Positions 41,901-56,900 of a DNA stretch of 64,000 nucleotides are shown piece by piece (within the stretch, counting starts at the first letter, position 1; every line of letters starts with the position of its first letter). Under the pieces are notes generated by a model, which saw only the letters and a list, made by a program, of their open reading frames with translations, did not search any database and was not told the origin of the DNA. Position numbers and translations under genes: made by a program. Source of the DNA: Manduca sexta (lineage: Eukaryota > Arthropoda > Insecta > Lepidoptera > Sphingidae); assembly GCF_014839805.1 (NCBI RefSeq), contig NC_051119.1, positions 3,341,245-3,405,244 on the forward strand. Reading direction: 5' to 3'.

Positions 41901-44900
41901 GCAATGATGATGTTATCTTATCATCAGTGACAATAAACAAACACAAGAGTAATCATGAATGTGCTGCTCATCTCATCTCTCATTTTATGTTACCATAGAA
42001 AAGAAGTCTACTGTGGTAAAAATCACTTCTGAGTGATCTCACGGGACCTCACGATACAGGCTTGCCTAGTGTGGGGACCGTTGTGAATACATTGATTAAT
42101 TTCGTACATGACAGTAAAATTTCATACTTGTATATTCGTTACGTATAGATCTTTTGTGTTAAATAAAAATATTTTTCATTTTCATAAGAAATTTAGAATA
42201 AGGGACTACATTTTCAGGTAATGAAACTGTCTCACTGCACGAGCTTCCTCTACTACGAAGGGTTTAGGCCTTAGTCCACCGCACTGATGTAATGCGGGTA
42301 GACTTCACGCATCATTAAAATTCTTAAAGAAGTTTATACTTACATCAACTCCTGGCATCAATGTGCTTTCACTAAAATGTTGTGATATTATCATACTTTG
42401 TAAATTTCTCTTAATTCTATATTGTTGACCTGAAACAAGGTTTATTGTTAGCATCGAACACAATACTATCATAAGCCACCACGTAGACACTTGATGTATT
42501 TAAGGCGAATAAAATATAGAATGCTTCGTATATACAATTTGACATAATAATTTGTATACAAACGAAAAATCGAATGAACCTAATTTAATAACATTTCCAT
42601 TAACAATCCGAAGGTATAATTTTTCTAATGAAAAAAGAACTTTCCAAGTCGGGTCATAAATGACAGAATATCGAGGGTACATAAAAAATAAACATCGAAT
42701 TGAGAACCTTCTCTTTTTATGAAATTAATTAATAATAATGTTGACAGTTCTATTTTTAAATTTCTATATTGAAATGAATTACGGTTAATTTGTGTTGTGT
42801 TTATTGTAATAGTGAGTGTCTGTGCGACGACTTATTGAGACCTGCCATAGTTAGAGATCAATAAAAAAATTATGAGATAAGGACTTTATTAGATGTCGTT
42901 CTAAGGTAATCGTTCGCACAAATTTGCACGAACTAATCGCACGAATATAAAACAACATATTGAACTGATCGCATGGACATAATTGCCTTTCATAAATGTT
43001 TATATTTGATAGCGTTCTCATCAAAACACAATTCTTGCAAGCCTGAGCTGATCCGAATGACGTCATAATTGAACTTACACCTTAAGAAGCGGATAATAGA
43101 GTTTATATTAAAAAAAATACTGACCTTCGTAAGCATTTTTACAATTTGTTTGAGCGATTCCATGGCCTCTCTCACGGTTGTTTGATCTGTAAAAAGCACA
43201 TTATTATATTCGGTGACAATTATACGTAACAAACATAGCGGTTTTAAATGTTGCCAATTAAGTAAATAAAACTCGAAAAGACGGGAAAAGTGGGCAATTT
43301 GGGTGATATTTTTGTATAAAAATATTTTATTGTACACGCAAATCTTCGAAGTCACGGTTTTTTTTGTACGGGCACGGTAAAGTGACCACTGCACCTGATG
43401 GTAAATGGAGTGGGGTCCGATAGAATGTCGACTGACGAGAGATGATTACCCCTCGGCAGTCGACACAATTATGCCGGCTTGTTGGAAATGGATATACACA
43501 GGCTGATCCTGGAACGCGACACACTTTGTGGGCCACTATGTTAGGTTTTAACACCTTGTGTACGGTGGTCGCTATCCGGGCGGATATAAAATATATCCTA
43601 TAACATAACTAACCTACTGATTTCAAAGAATAAAATTCTAAGATAAACTCTTGTTTGAACTTGTTTGAACCGTACATACACAGGCTGATCCTGGAACGCG
43701 ACACACGTGAACCACTATGGTGGGTTTAACATGTTGTTGATAGGCGCTATTCGGACGGATAAAAATATCCTACCACCATCAAAACCACCAGGTTCTCTCA
43801 ACCAAATCTTGACTTAACATAATCTATATATATATATAAAAATGAATCCCTATTCCCCTTGGTCACGATATTACGCGTGAACGGCTGGACCGATTTCACT
43901 ATTTTTTGTTGTGTTTGTTATTGTCAGGAGAAAGTTCTTATGAAAGAAAAAAATACAAAAAATTGCGCGGAAAATTAGAAAATTTAAGAAAACTTAACGA
44001 TAATATTAATTTTACATAAGTCTAGTAACTGTCAGCGATCGACAGAATGCGCACGTGCATACATAGGTAAGACAGGACAACGACTGTCGGATCTGCTAGT
44101 CTAAGATATTTTCATCACAGGATTTATTTCGTTGCGCATCGAATCTTAAATATAACTAACCACGGTCTGTTTAATGTTCAGTGGCCTGTCATTATTCCTT
44201 ATCCTTTGATGTTGTGGGGTAGGCAGACCTTCACGTCAAACCGGAGATGAGCTTATACGGTCTGCTACACAATCAATATACTTGGATATGACGTCTTGGT
44301 TTTTTTGAAGTTGCAAAGTTTATTGTAAAACTAGGCGTTGCTAGCGGGTCCGTTTACATTTACCGTTAGGTACTTATCTCTTAGGTAGCTAGTGAAAGAC
44401 TGGGAGGTTAGCTAGGTAAGAGTCTACTTCGAAAAACGAATGTCGAAACGTCGGTCCGAAATGAAGAAACGACGAACTTCGGATTTAACTTTACTAACAA
44501 ATTACTTCGGACTCGTCACCGTTCTGTAGCTTACCTTAGTGGTAGAATCAATTTGCCGTATATTTTTTTTTTGAGAAAGCAGTGGACCTTTATCCTCACA
44601 GATGGTTTTAAAAAGGGATGGTATAAGTTCTTACAAATGCTATATCTGAAATAATGCGATGAACCGATCGGATCCGTCGTCGAATCCGTCATCGATTCCA
44701 TAACACTTCGTGTAGTATCACGGTTATTTTGATAAATAACACTCTTAATATGTTTTAGGTTTATATTTAATAATATCGTCCACGGACACCAATCGTACAA
44801 TCAATATGGGCTTCCAGGGGCACAGGGGAGAGCAGGGTTGCCTTTTTTTAAAACGTCAGCCATCACACTTGACAGCTGACACTTCTACCTGACAATTGCA

Positions 44901-47900
44901 GGACCACAGACTCAACCCTGCTACATCTTCCTCCTTTCCCAAAAAAAAAAACAATAAAAATGTGCGATACGGCATCCAAAACTACGGATTTCTGTTTTCG
45001 AAGTAGACCTTCTTTATCGTCCTCACCGGTGAGGATCGCGGCGCGTTCTTCCCTTTTTCTTTAGTAAGATTAAATACATCTTTTTTATTTCTTCTTTCCT
45101 GCCAGCCCGAGCTCGCTATGTTTACTTTGTAGTCTTTCATTTATGTCTAATATAAAATGTCTTTAGTTATATAAGCGAATTCATTTAAGCAATAATTAAA
45201 TATTCTCATGTAGTTTGTCTATAAGCGCAACTATGTTCGCGTATGTGATGAATAAAGAATTTTATTTTATCGTATTAAAATCCTACTGCTAAATATGACT
45301 GCTTGGGTGGTTATATTCTGCGTGTGCAGTTTTTATATTTTTGTCATGGCAAAATGATTGAACTGCAACTGATGGTAAGCGTGATACCGTCGAAATAAAG
45401 TATTGAATGGCAACAGATAGCTATCTCCTGCAGTTCAATCCAATCATGCTGGTCTACTAAGATGCTTCGTCACGTTAGGGCTGCAGTAGAGCCAATTTGC
45501 TTGCCCGAATAAAGAAATAAAGTTATCTTCCGCAATAAACGATCACAGCAACCTGACTTCTACTATTAAAGCTTGTATTGCGGCGATTTATGTGTACATT
45601 TTGATGTTTTGCCGCAAGTGTAATGTGGAAGTTCTTGCGCAATACATTGCTGCAGCTTGCCGATCTAAACAGTTTTAGGATCATTAAATCGTTTTGAGGG
45701 ATTAGGCCTTAGTCCACCACGCTGGCCTACTGTGGATTGGTAGACTTCACACACCTTCGAAATTCCTATAGAGAACTTCTCAGATGTGCAGGTTTCCTCA
45801 CGATGTTTTCCTTCACCGTTAAAGCGAATGATAAATTCACAAAGAATACACACATGATTTTTTACAAAAGTCAGAGGTGTGTGCCCTTGGGATTTGAACC
45901 TGCGGACATTCGTCTCGGCAGTCCGTTCCACACCCAACTAGGCTATCCCTCTCAGTAGTAGAGGAGGCCCGTGCTCAGCAGTGGGCAAGTATATAATACA
46001 GGACTGATATTATTATTATTAAATCGCTTTGGCCATTTTGGGTCTAACCTACTCCAGATATAACCGAAAACGTAGTTCTAAAACTATTTGCAGAATCTAA
46101 ACTATAGCAACTAACCCTTTATGTAATAATAGATATTGTTTGTTGTGGTTTTGTTGCGAATTTGCTTGATTCATCCGTTATGGAGAAACATTTTTGGTAT
46201 AGCGCTGCAGGTTTTTTAGTGTTTTTTATAATGGCATGACAGAGTGACCAAGTGCACTTGATGGTAGATGAAGTATGGTCCAAAAAGTGACGACTGACGA
46301 GATATGTTTATCCTTCAGTGAACACAATTAAACTGGCCTGCTGGAAATCAAACACAAGTGATTCCAGAATCCAGAACGCGACACACGCGAGCCATTATTA
46401 TATCCGGGCGGATTTTTTTTTATCGTTGCTTGGCAATGTGGCTTCACGTCATCTAATGTTAAGCGAAGTGAAGTCCAAAGAAAGTACCGACATGCAAATG
46501 ATACAAGCATCCTGAGACAATCGACACAGTTATGTCGGCTTGGATAATTTGCTTCATCATATTCCTGTTTTCCTACTGAGCCCCCCTTCTCCTTCCGCGG
46601 CGGTTCTTGTGTGCTCGGCCTCGGCACCGAATGCACTCTCACGCACGGGAGACATCAGTCGCGGTCCTAGGCACACAGTTCACTGTATATACTTCTTGGT
46701 TATTGAAACAAATGGCCTAAAAGGGCCCGTGAGCATTTCCCTTCCTCTTCTCTCCATTTTCCCTCGGCCAATTGTAAAATAAGTAATAATATCAGCCCTG
46801 TATTATATACTGTCCCACTGCTGCATGGGCCTCTTCTACTACTGAGAGGGATTAGGCCTTAGTCCACCACTCTGGCCTAGTGCAGATTGGTAGACTTCAC
46901 TCTCAAAATTCCTATTGAGAATTTCTCAGGTATCCAGGTTTCGCCACGATATTTTCCTTCACCGTTAAAGTAAGCGATAATTCACAAAGAATACACACAT
47001 TATTTTTTAGAAAAACCAGAGGCGTGTGTCCTTGGGATTTGAACCTGCGGATATTTGTCTCGGCAGTCCGTTCCACACCAAACTAAGCTATCGTGGCTTC
47101 CGCCTATTATAGAAAGTTTCAATCATTCCCACACTCTCCAGAGGGCCTCTGCAGTCGCTAAAACGTGGGTTTTCAGTGTCCAGTTCGCAGGCTTCCCCCG
47201 GTATTGTCTGCAGGGACGCCTACTAAAAATTTTACCAGCATTAGAAATAACGGATCCTAAAAGATATATTCCCACAGCCGCTTACGTGTTTACATTCTCA
47301 CTACAGAGCTGATCACAATTTACTACATTGTTATGGAGTTTTTGTAAGCAATAAAGGTCGGGTCGCATACAAAGATTTATTTATATCTCCAGAAGGCATG
47401 CTTCAGTATGAGTCGCTTTTATTGTTACGATAAAACCCTTGGTGGTTCCTTGTTACTTCCTGACACCACTACCATTGGAACTCGAACGATACTCACTTCG
47501 TGTCAAATCAATTGTTTATCGTGTGTGAGACTTTAGAGTGTTATTATCATTTAAAAATGAAAACATTAAGTGATACTATAATGTATAAAATTATTGATTA
47601 TTATTCCCTTTGGAATATTTTGTAAATTTTTATTTATTGCTACATTGGAAAAAGGTTTACGAGTTTAAAACCTAAGGCACGCATACACCTCTGATTATTT
47701 GAAGTAGCTTGTGTATTATTTAATAATTATAGCTTGCTATAACTATGAAGGAAAACATGGTGAGGACAATGTAAATATCCTCAGCTTATTTTCTTTCGTG
47801 AAGACTTTCGAAAGCATGTGAAGCCTGTCAACGAACAGGCCAGCGTGGTGGACTAATGCCTAACTCTCTCGGTAGTGAAGCCCTGTGACCAGCAGTGGGA

Positions 47901-50900
47901 TAGTATACATGTCCTACATAAATCTCTTCCGTGTCTTTTCGAATATGTAAAAAGGGAGAATTCTCCCGAGAACCTGTAGTAGGGGCCCACATCCAACAAT
48001 ATTCCCGGAGGGCTGTTTTTTAGAGTGTTTCTCACTTACGCAGTCCCTCTTGTTATTATGTGCCGTGTACATAATTTTGTATTTTTATTGCAAGGATTCT
48101 TTTATTAACCTTCTTTTATTGTTTCGTGTAGTTTTAGCAATGGGTATATCTTATCTTTAGAGGTGATAATAGATACATAGTATCACTCTATCGCATAGAG
48201 GCAGAGACTATGTATTGCCGCTTTGATTATTGATTTATTTATTGATTCTGCCATACTTCTCTGGCTTCCTCCACTTTCATCAATCTTTTCATGCATTCCC
48301 GCCGATTCAGGGTACTTTTGACCTGGCCTTTACTAAGAATGCCAGATACTTGACATTCAAAGGTTCGGTGCGGTGGACCCCTACCGGCTCTTCTATGCAC
48401 ATTTGCCTGGTATGCACACAAGTGGTAATACTTCTGGATGTCCAAGCAATGTTTTGTCTTATTCTATATGGAAAGTCTCTTCCATTTGACGGTTCGATCG
48501 GTACTACATGTCTATTTCTGCCACCAAGCATTCTGTTAATGTGACAGTCTGGTAATTATCAGAAAAATCGAAAACTGCCCAACCCGGATATCGAACACGG
48601 AACAATTCTCCCAGTAATACAACGCAACTCCCCATCAAAATGATAATAGTTTCCAAACATCAAACAATCCAACGCAAACAACAGAACGTATTTCATAACC
48701 AGTGTTATTATTTCGTACTTCCTGAATCTCGCATAGTTTATCGGAAGCTATTCGACTATAATCCTTTTAATATGAAATGTTTTGATACTGTTGTATGAGA
48801 GAATTTTATATATAACTGGGTTTGTATATATTATAGAGGTGTTAAAAAATCACTTCCTAGGCGAATTTCAACTACAGCGATCGATCTTAATGATCAGCCA
48901 GGTACACAAGAAATATTATAGTGCACAAGTGTACGCAATACACAGGTGCACTCTCTGTTCCATCACTCTCATAGTCCGGTGAGATGACAATCCGACATGA
49001 ACGAAAAGAGGTCAGGCGCAGGACCAACGGCTTCACGTGCTTTCGAGGCATGGGGGTATCACACCGCCAACTTCCTCTCAGTTACGACTGATTCAGTTTA
49101 TGTTGGCAAAACCCAGGATTATTTATTTATTACACTTTATTGTATATTACAATTGGCGGTCTTATCGCATTCCGCGATTTCTTACAGACAAGCTGAGAAT
49201 GAAATAGACAAGGTTTGGTATATTGAAATTAAACTAATTTTCGGATTCTATCGCGGTCTCCCCCGTGACCATGAAGGCTGCAAAGTCTTCGAAACGTCGG
49301 GAGAAAATAAAATACTAGCACCGCGATAGAATCCGAAAATTAGTTTAATTTCAATGTCTAACATTCGCGTAAACATAAGAAATCATTAAGGTTTGGTATA
49401 TCCCAAGAAATATCTAATAATGAAAATGTATCTAATAATGTAATATTATGCCATAATATTGAATAAAATATTTGGTTATAATAATAAAATTGCTACCATT
49501 GAATAATGAGACAAACATTCCTCTCACCAGATGGTAAGCGATACGTCCTCCCATTAACAATAGCAACCATACAAAATATTGAATTACAAACTGCGTAGCA
49601 CTCCACAACACTCTTCAACCTGAGACATATGTCACGCCTCATAATGCCCAATAAATGTCCATCAATGTCCTTCAAACCAAAACAGTACTATTGCTGCTTG
49701 GTGATAAAAAGATATTGGTGGTAATTAGCCAGACAGTCCCTCGCATACAAGACCAACTAGTAAGAAGTAAAGTGCCTTGTTCAAAAATAAATATAGAAAA
49801 ATCAATAATGGAAGATTCTCGAATGCACTTCACTTACTACCACCTATATGCGCATCAGCGGTAATTACAATTAAAGAGATTGTATTTAAAACAGTATTCG
49901 GACAGTTGGACTCAATTAAGCTCCTTTGTATAATGCAGCCAACGTTGAATGTTAATTCGAGTTTCATTATATGAATAGGTAATGTTATGGATGTCAAGTC
50001 GTGCTTATCTCAAGAAATACTGGTTTGAATTGAAAAATTCTTTTGGTGTTGGATAGCTCATTTATCGAGGAAGACTTTAGGCTATATAACATCACGCTAT
50101 GACCAATAGGAGCGTCAATAAATGATATAATAAAATTGTATCGTCTCCGATCTCCGCCCACGTTGAAAGTTATGGCCGACGTCGCTGCCATAGTCTATAA
50201 TCAGCTTGTGTATATTCGGTTTTGAATAGGCCGGCATAATTATGTCGACTGGTGAGAGATCAACTTTCGTCAATCGATTCTATAGCTCCACTTACGATTT
50301 CCAGTTTCGAACAGGCCGGCATAATTATGACAACTCGCGAGAGATCACCTCTAGCATAACTCGACGGCATTTCATCAGCAGGTGACACTTGCCCGTATAA
50401 AAAGAGCTATCACGCCATCTAAACAATATTTAACTGATAAACGCTTACCTTTTATATCCCGGCGCAGCGCCGTTTGTGACCACGATTACTAAAACAAGGA
50501 AATTAGATACATTACAAAATATTCAGATCTCGTATAATAGCCCTCGCTTTGTTCATTTTAAGAGGCCATTAGCGTTTGAAGTTATTTCTTTGATATTGAT
50601 ATTTTAAGGAAAATGAGTATTTGATTATATAAATGTTATTTTTAAACTAATTCAAAAGAAGGTTTAGCTATTTGTCGAGTTTTTTATGTATGATCAGCGA
50701 TAATTTTGTACCCTATGGTCCGATTTAAATGATTCTTTTTGAGTTCGATTTCGTATAGATTTGGCATGGGCCCATTTTAATATTATTGGCATAGGACCCA
50801 GAATTTCGAAGAAGCAGAGGGGAACTCCTCAAAATCAAATAGGATTTCGATGATTCTTTTTTTGTTGGTTTCGGTATAGTTTCTACTAACGTATTAAGAT

Positions 50901-53900
50901 GAAATTTGGTATGGAGACAGTTTGAGACCCTGGGAAGAACATAGGCTCCCGGGAAACTACTACTTTTATAACGGAAAACTTTAGCCTGAAAAACTTTATA
51001 ACGCGGGTGGAGCCGCGGGCAAAAGCTAGTTGGTTTATACTACTAACTGGTGGTAGGTCTATCATATGTGAGAGTGAGTCTGGGTAGGTACCAACGCAAT
51101 GTCTGTTCCTGCCGCCAAGCAGTAGTGTGTAGTCACTGTTGTGTTCCGGTTTGAAGGACATTGTAGCCAGTGTAACTACTGGACATAATAAGACTTAATG
51201 TCTCAGGATGACGAGCGCAGTGGAATACCAAACAATACTTTGTAATTCAAGGTGTTCGATATTTCTGCTGTCTAGGGGCGGTCGTATCGTTTACCATCAG
51301 GCGAACGACAAGATCGTCTCGGCAAAGCATTAAAAAACACAATTAACGCGGGCAGAGTCGCGTGTATATAATAGTATATACCTCCACTCCACTAGGCTTC
51401 TTAGTTTTTACTTGCAAATAGACTAAATGATTGTAGTCAAGAGCTAAACATCTGTGAAAAGAGTTTTAACTCGCAAAAAATAAAATGCTTTAGAGTTCCG
51501 TCTCTCATAAAGAACTTATTAGCTGAGCTAGGTTCAATAAATTCATATCTTTTTTTATTCGGGCATGTAAAGGGACACCACTGCACCTAATGCTAAGTGA
51601 AGGTTCCAATAGAATCTAAAGTGACGAGAGATGATTACACTTCGGCAGTCGACACAATTATGCCGGCCTGTTGGAACCGGATATACCCAGGCTGATCCCG
51701 GAATGCGACACAGTTACGTGGGCCAGTGGCGGGTTTTAACACCTTGTGTACGGTGGTCACTATCCTGGTGGATATGAAATATATTTTATCACATGCAAAA
51801 CTATTAAAATCTGTCATATACTATGACTTTTCTGTAAGAATTTCGAAGGTATGTGAAGTCTGCTATCTCGCTCAGGCCAGCGAGTGCAAAGCTTTACTGT
51901 GCACCCATCGAATTTATCACAGGAAAATATACAATGGGACTTCGAGACTTTATCCCGAAAACACACCTTGTGTTTGGTTTTAACACCTTGTGTGCGGTGA
52001 TCGCTATCCCGGCGGATATAAAATATATCCTACCACCACCTTACATTGTAAAGTTTGAATTTTTATACCTTATCTACAAGTTTGTGGAACCGTCGGTGCA
52101 CGAATCCAACTCGTACTTGTCGGATTTTTTCAGTATATCTAAAGCGGTACAACTAGCCAGCTTTGATACAAAATACCTCCATTACAACTAAGTGTTTTTC
52201 GTGCATGCAACATGAAACTTCTAAAGCGCGTTTTACACGAGCGCAGTTTGTAGTTTTTATAGTAAATGAATCCGTCCTAGTCAAATTTTGGTCACGGCGG
52301 TCGATCTCAACGGAGATCAGCCAGTTACGCAGGAGATATTATAGTGCACAAGTGCGCAATACACAAGTACTTTCTGTTTCTTCACGCTAATAGCCCGGTG
52401 AGACGGCAATCCCACATGACCGGAGAGAGATCAGGCGCAGTACCAACGGATTTACGTACTTTAATAGTACTGTGGTTTTGATAATGTAAATCGATATGTG
52501 TTAGTTCATATTAAACTTGGTTTTACAAACGTGGAATAGTTTTTCCGGGATAAAGTCTCGAAATCCCTCTGTATATTTTCGCGTGATAAAATCTGCTGGT
52601 GCAAAGTAAAACTTTACACACGCTGGCCTAGTGAGAGTGACAAAGAGAGAAAGTAGACTTCACATACCTTCGAAATTCTTACAGAGAAGTCATAGTATAT
52701 GACATATTTTAATAGTTTAGCTGGTGGTAAAATATATTTTATATCCGCCCAGATAGCGACCACAGTACACAAGGTATTAAAACCACTAGTGGTCCACGTA
52801 ACTGTTTCGGTTTTCGGGATGAGCCTTTGTACATCCAGTTCGAACGGCCGGCAGCATTGTGTCAACTGCCGAGGGGTAATCATCTCTCGTCAGTCGACTT
52901 TTTATTGAGCCCCACTCCATTTACCATCAGATGCAATGGAGTAACTTATAAAAAAATTGAAAATAACACTACACTGAAATGCGTACGCAGCTATCAATTT
53001 ATTTGTGTAAACACATCCGATAGACATGAATTCGCCTCTGACCACTAGCCTAGTGCAAAACATAAAGGCTTTTAAGCGGACTGCATGAGATGTAACCTAG
53101 ATAACGCCATTCAGGTCTTTGAGCCATCTAAATGTTGAACGACAAACGTTTTTCTCCATGTTTTGTATGTTTTGTGAGGTTACGGATGAATGTTTGTCAG
53201 GGATATGTTGTAGAAACTGACATGGATGACTTGGATTAGTGTTTGTCGTGGGCTGGGATGGTTGGTTAACACTTCCGTGAAATGGTGCTTTTATTGCTGT
53301 TAACTGTTTTTCATTGGTGGTAGGTCTCTCATATGTGAGAGTCTGGGTAGGTACCACCGCAATGTCTTTTTCTGCCGCCAAGCAGCAGTGTGTAGTCACT
53401 GTTGTGTTCTGGTTTGAAAGACATTGTAGCCAGTGTAACTTCTGGACATAAAGAGACTTAACATCTCATGTCTCAGGATGGCTAGCGCAGTGGAATACCA
53501 AACAATACTTTATAATTCAACTTGTTGGATGGCTTTCCACTGTTTATGGATCATTGTATCACTTATCATCAAGCGTACGGCAAGCTCGCTGTTATACAAA
53601 GCAATAAAAAAAATATTAACCAAGTTTTAAAAAAGGAGGAGGTACTCAAGTCATTTGAAAGAAAGAAAAATGATTTATTATTGTTTCTGGCTTATGGGGG
53701 AAGGCTTTTCAGGCAAAGCCGCGAGGAACACCTAGTATAATTATATTATAATACCATTTACAACCAAGCTGTTAACTTGCTGTGCTCTCTCCCAAAAATG
53801 AGAAAATCCTGAATTTTGCCAGCAAAATACGAGACCAACGCATTCCATTTTTAAAATTCAATAACCCGACTTACCCCGCGTAGCGACTGCGTTCATTACT

Positions 53901-56900
53901 AATTGTCCAACCATGCGCATAACAATGGACAAAGTAAACGATGCAAAACAATATTTGCACCAATATCCGCCAATATTGGAAGCAAATATGATTCCCATTG
54001 GACCTCGCATTCAACGCAGTCGACCATAAAATGAATCATTTTCATTTTGAATATTACACGGGTATTTAACTCGATTCGGCAAGTTTAAAACAATTTGGAA
54101 TGTTCGAGAATAGCTATCCCCGGTCTATTGTTTGGGGGTTCCATACCATACATACATAGTATCACGGCTTTATCCCATAGGGGTAGGCAGAGACTATCGA
54201 TTGCCATTTTGCACGATCCTGGCATACTACTCGCACTTCCTCCACCTTCATTAATCTTTTCATGCATTCCCGTCGGTTCCGGGTAATTTGACCTGGCCTG
54301 ACCTGGTCCCATACCACTTAACCCTATTTACTAAGTGTTATATATATGACTGGCAGGTTTAGACCTGTCACAATAAAGACGTCAGTGCGTTATTGACTGT
54401 CAACGAGTTTGCATTAAATAATTACATATTTAACATTGGCGACGAGGATTTTACTCAATATTCTCGTAAAAAGTGTATTTACGAAAATATGGCTCAAACA
54501 TCGAGATTGCGTGGACTATCGGCAAACTGTGGATTTTTAAACGTGGAGGAAGCATTACGGGACCATTTTGTAATGGCAATGCTACCTGGAACGGAGCGTG
54601 AAAAACTATTTGCTCAAGATCCAAAGAGTTTAACTCTAGGAAAAGCGGTGGAGTTAGCAGAGAGGATGCGGTGTGCGCGTACAGGCGCCTTAGCATCAAC
54701 GGTCCCGGGAAAGGCACCGTCTAACAACGATCAAATACTCAAGATCGACGCCAAAAATAATTCTAGTGTTAAACTGTTGTGTTCGGTTTGCGGTTTTAAA
54801 AATCATTCTTCAACTCAATGTAGATTCGCTAGCTATAAATGTAAAAAGTGCAACGTTAAGGGGCATTTGCGTCGCATGTGTAAAAAAAATAATTTCTTGG
54901 CACATGAGATCACTAGCGGGGATGACGGTGAGTTGTATAATATTCGCACCTATAATGGTGAACCAATGACAGAGGTTGTCACTGTTCTAGGGAAACGGAT
55001 CAGGTTTCAGGTTGATAGCGGGTCAGCTGTTACTGCGATTTCCGAACGAACGTATTTTAAATATTTTAAGGAAGTAGTGTTGTCCAAAACAATTAAGTAT
55101 TTAATGTCTTATACTGGTCGACGTATTGAATGCGTAGGTATTGCAAAATTGCCGTTCACATATACTGGAAAACATGTACTTTGAATGTGTTTATAATTCG
55201 TGATGGCGGTCCGCCACTTTTAGGGAGGGACTTTATATCTTTCTTCCGATTAGAATTACTTCCCGTCAATTTTTGTGAGAAAACCTCAGATTTAATAGTG
55301 CGCCTAAAGAATGAATTTCCTCGAGTATTCAGTGATGAGTTAGGGAAATTTAGTAAATATAAAGTAAAACTTAAATTGAAAAATGACGTAAAGCCAATTT
55401 TTTAAGCCGCGTCCCGTAGCCTTTTGCTTTTACGTGATAAGCTGGACAAAGAGATAGAGCGTCTAGTGTGCGTTGGCATATTGAAGCCCGTAGAGCATTC
55501 CGAGTATGCTTCGCCCGTGGTGCCCGTGTTAAAGCGCGACGGTTCCATCCGGTTGTGTGCTGATTATTCAATCACAATTAATAAACAACTATTGGTCGAT
55601 CAATACCCTTTACCCACCGCGCAAGAACTTTTACAAAGTTACAGGGGGGTCAACAGTTCTCTAAGTTGGATCTTTCACAAGCCTACGCACAATGTGTATT
55701 AGATGAAGAGTCTCAAAAGTATACAGTTATCAATACTCATAAAGGGTTGTTTAAGTATACGCGCTTAGTATTTGGGTTGTCCAGCGCCCCGGCTATTTTC
55801 CAACGCCTCATGGAAAATGTTTTATCAGGTTTGGACGGTGTATTGTGCATGCTCGATGATATTTTGGTGACGGGAGTGAATAGGGCGCAACATCTAAGTA
55901 GATTGCGCACTGTACTTGGTCGACTACAGGACGCAGGCCTAACGCTCCAAAATGCCAAATGTGAGTTTTTAAAGAGGAGCTAGAATATTTAGGTTATGTA
56001 GTTGATAAGCATGGGTTGAAAAAGTCACCCAAAAGGTTTCAGCAATATTAAACGCTCCAGTTCCAAAAGACGTTGCTAAACTACAATCGTTTTAGGTCTT
56101 GTAAATTACTATCGTAATTTTGTGCCTAATGCTTCATCAATTCTCAGTCCTCTATACGCATTGCTACAAAAAAATTGTAAATGGTGTTGGACTCCAGAGC
56201 ATAATGCCGCTTTTAAGAAAATAAAAAACATGTTAGTATCGGAACAAGTTTTAGCTCATTTTGATACAAACGCAAAAGTAATTTTGACTGTAGATGCTTC
56301 TCCGACCGGATTAGGTGCCATTCTGTCACAAGAAGATGCTACAGGGTTGGAGCGGCCAGTATCATTTGCGTCGCGCACGCTGAATGTTGCGGAGCGCAGA
56401 TACTCGCAAATACAGAAAGAAGCGACAGCCATCATATTTGGGGTTCGTCGTTTCCATCAGTATCTTTACGGCAGATCTACTCCTTTTGTTCTTCGAACTG
56501 ATCACAAGCCCTTAATTACTATATTCGGGCCTCATCGCGGAATACCCGAGATTTCTGCAAATAGATTACAGAGGTATGCACTTTTCTTAAGTGGTTATAA
56601 TTTTATAATAGAGTATGTCAAAAGTGCTAATAATAGCGCAGATTATTTTTCTCGCGCAAGTTTAGATGATTGTGAGTCATGTGAGATGGATGATCACGTA
56701 GCGCACGGAGTTTCAAGATACGTTGAGGATAAGGCAACTTATGTTAATTTTGTTGTAGACTCTAGCTTACCTGTAACGCTTCAGAGGTTACGCGAAGAAA
56801 CTCAAAAAGATGTGATATTATCTAAAGTGATAAAATATATTTTGAATGGCTGGCCGAAAAAGTTACAGACGAAAATATACGTAAATTTTTTCTTTGTAGA

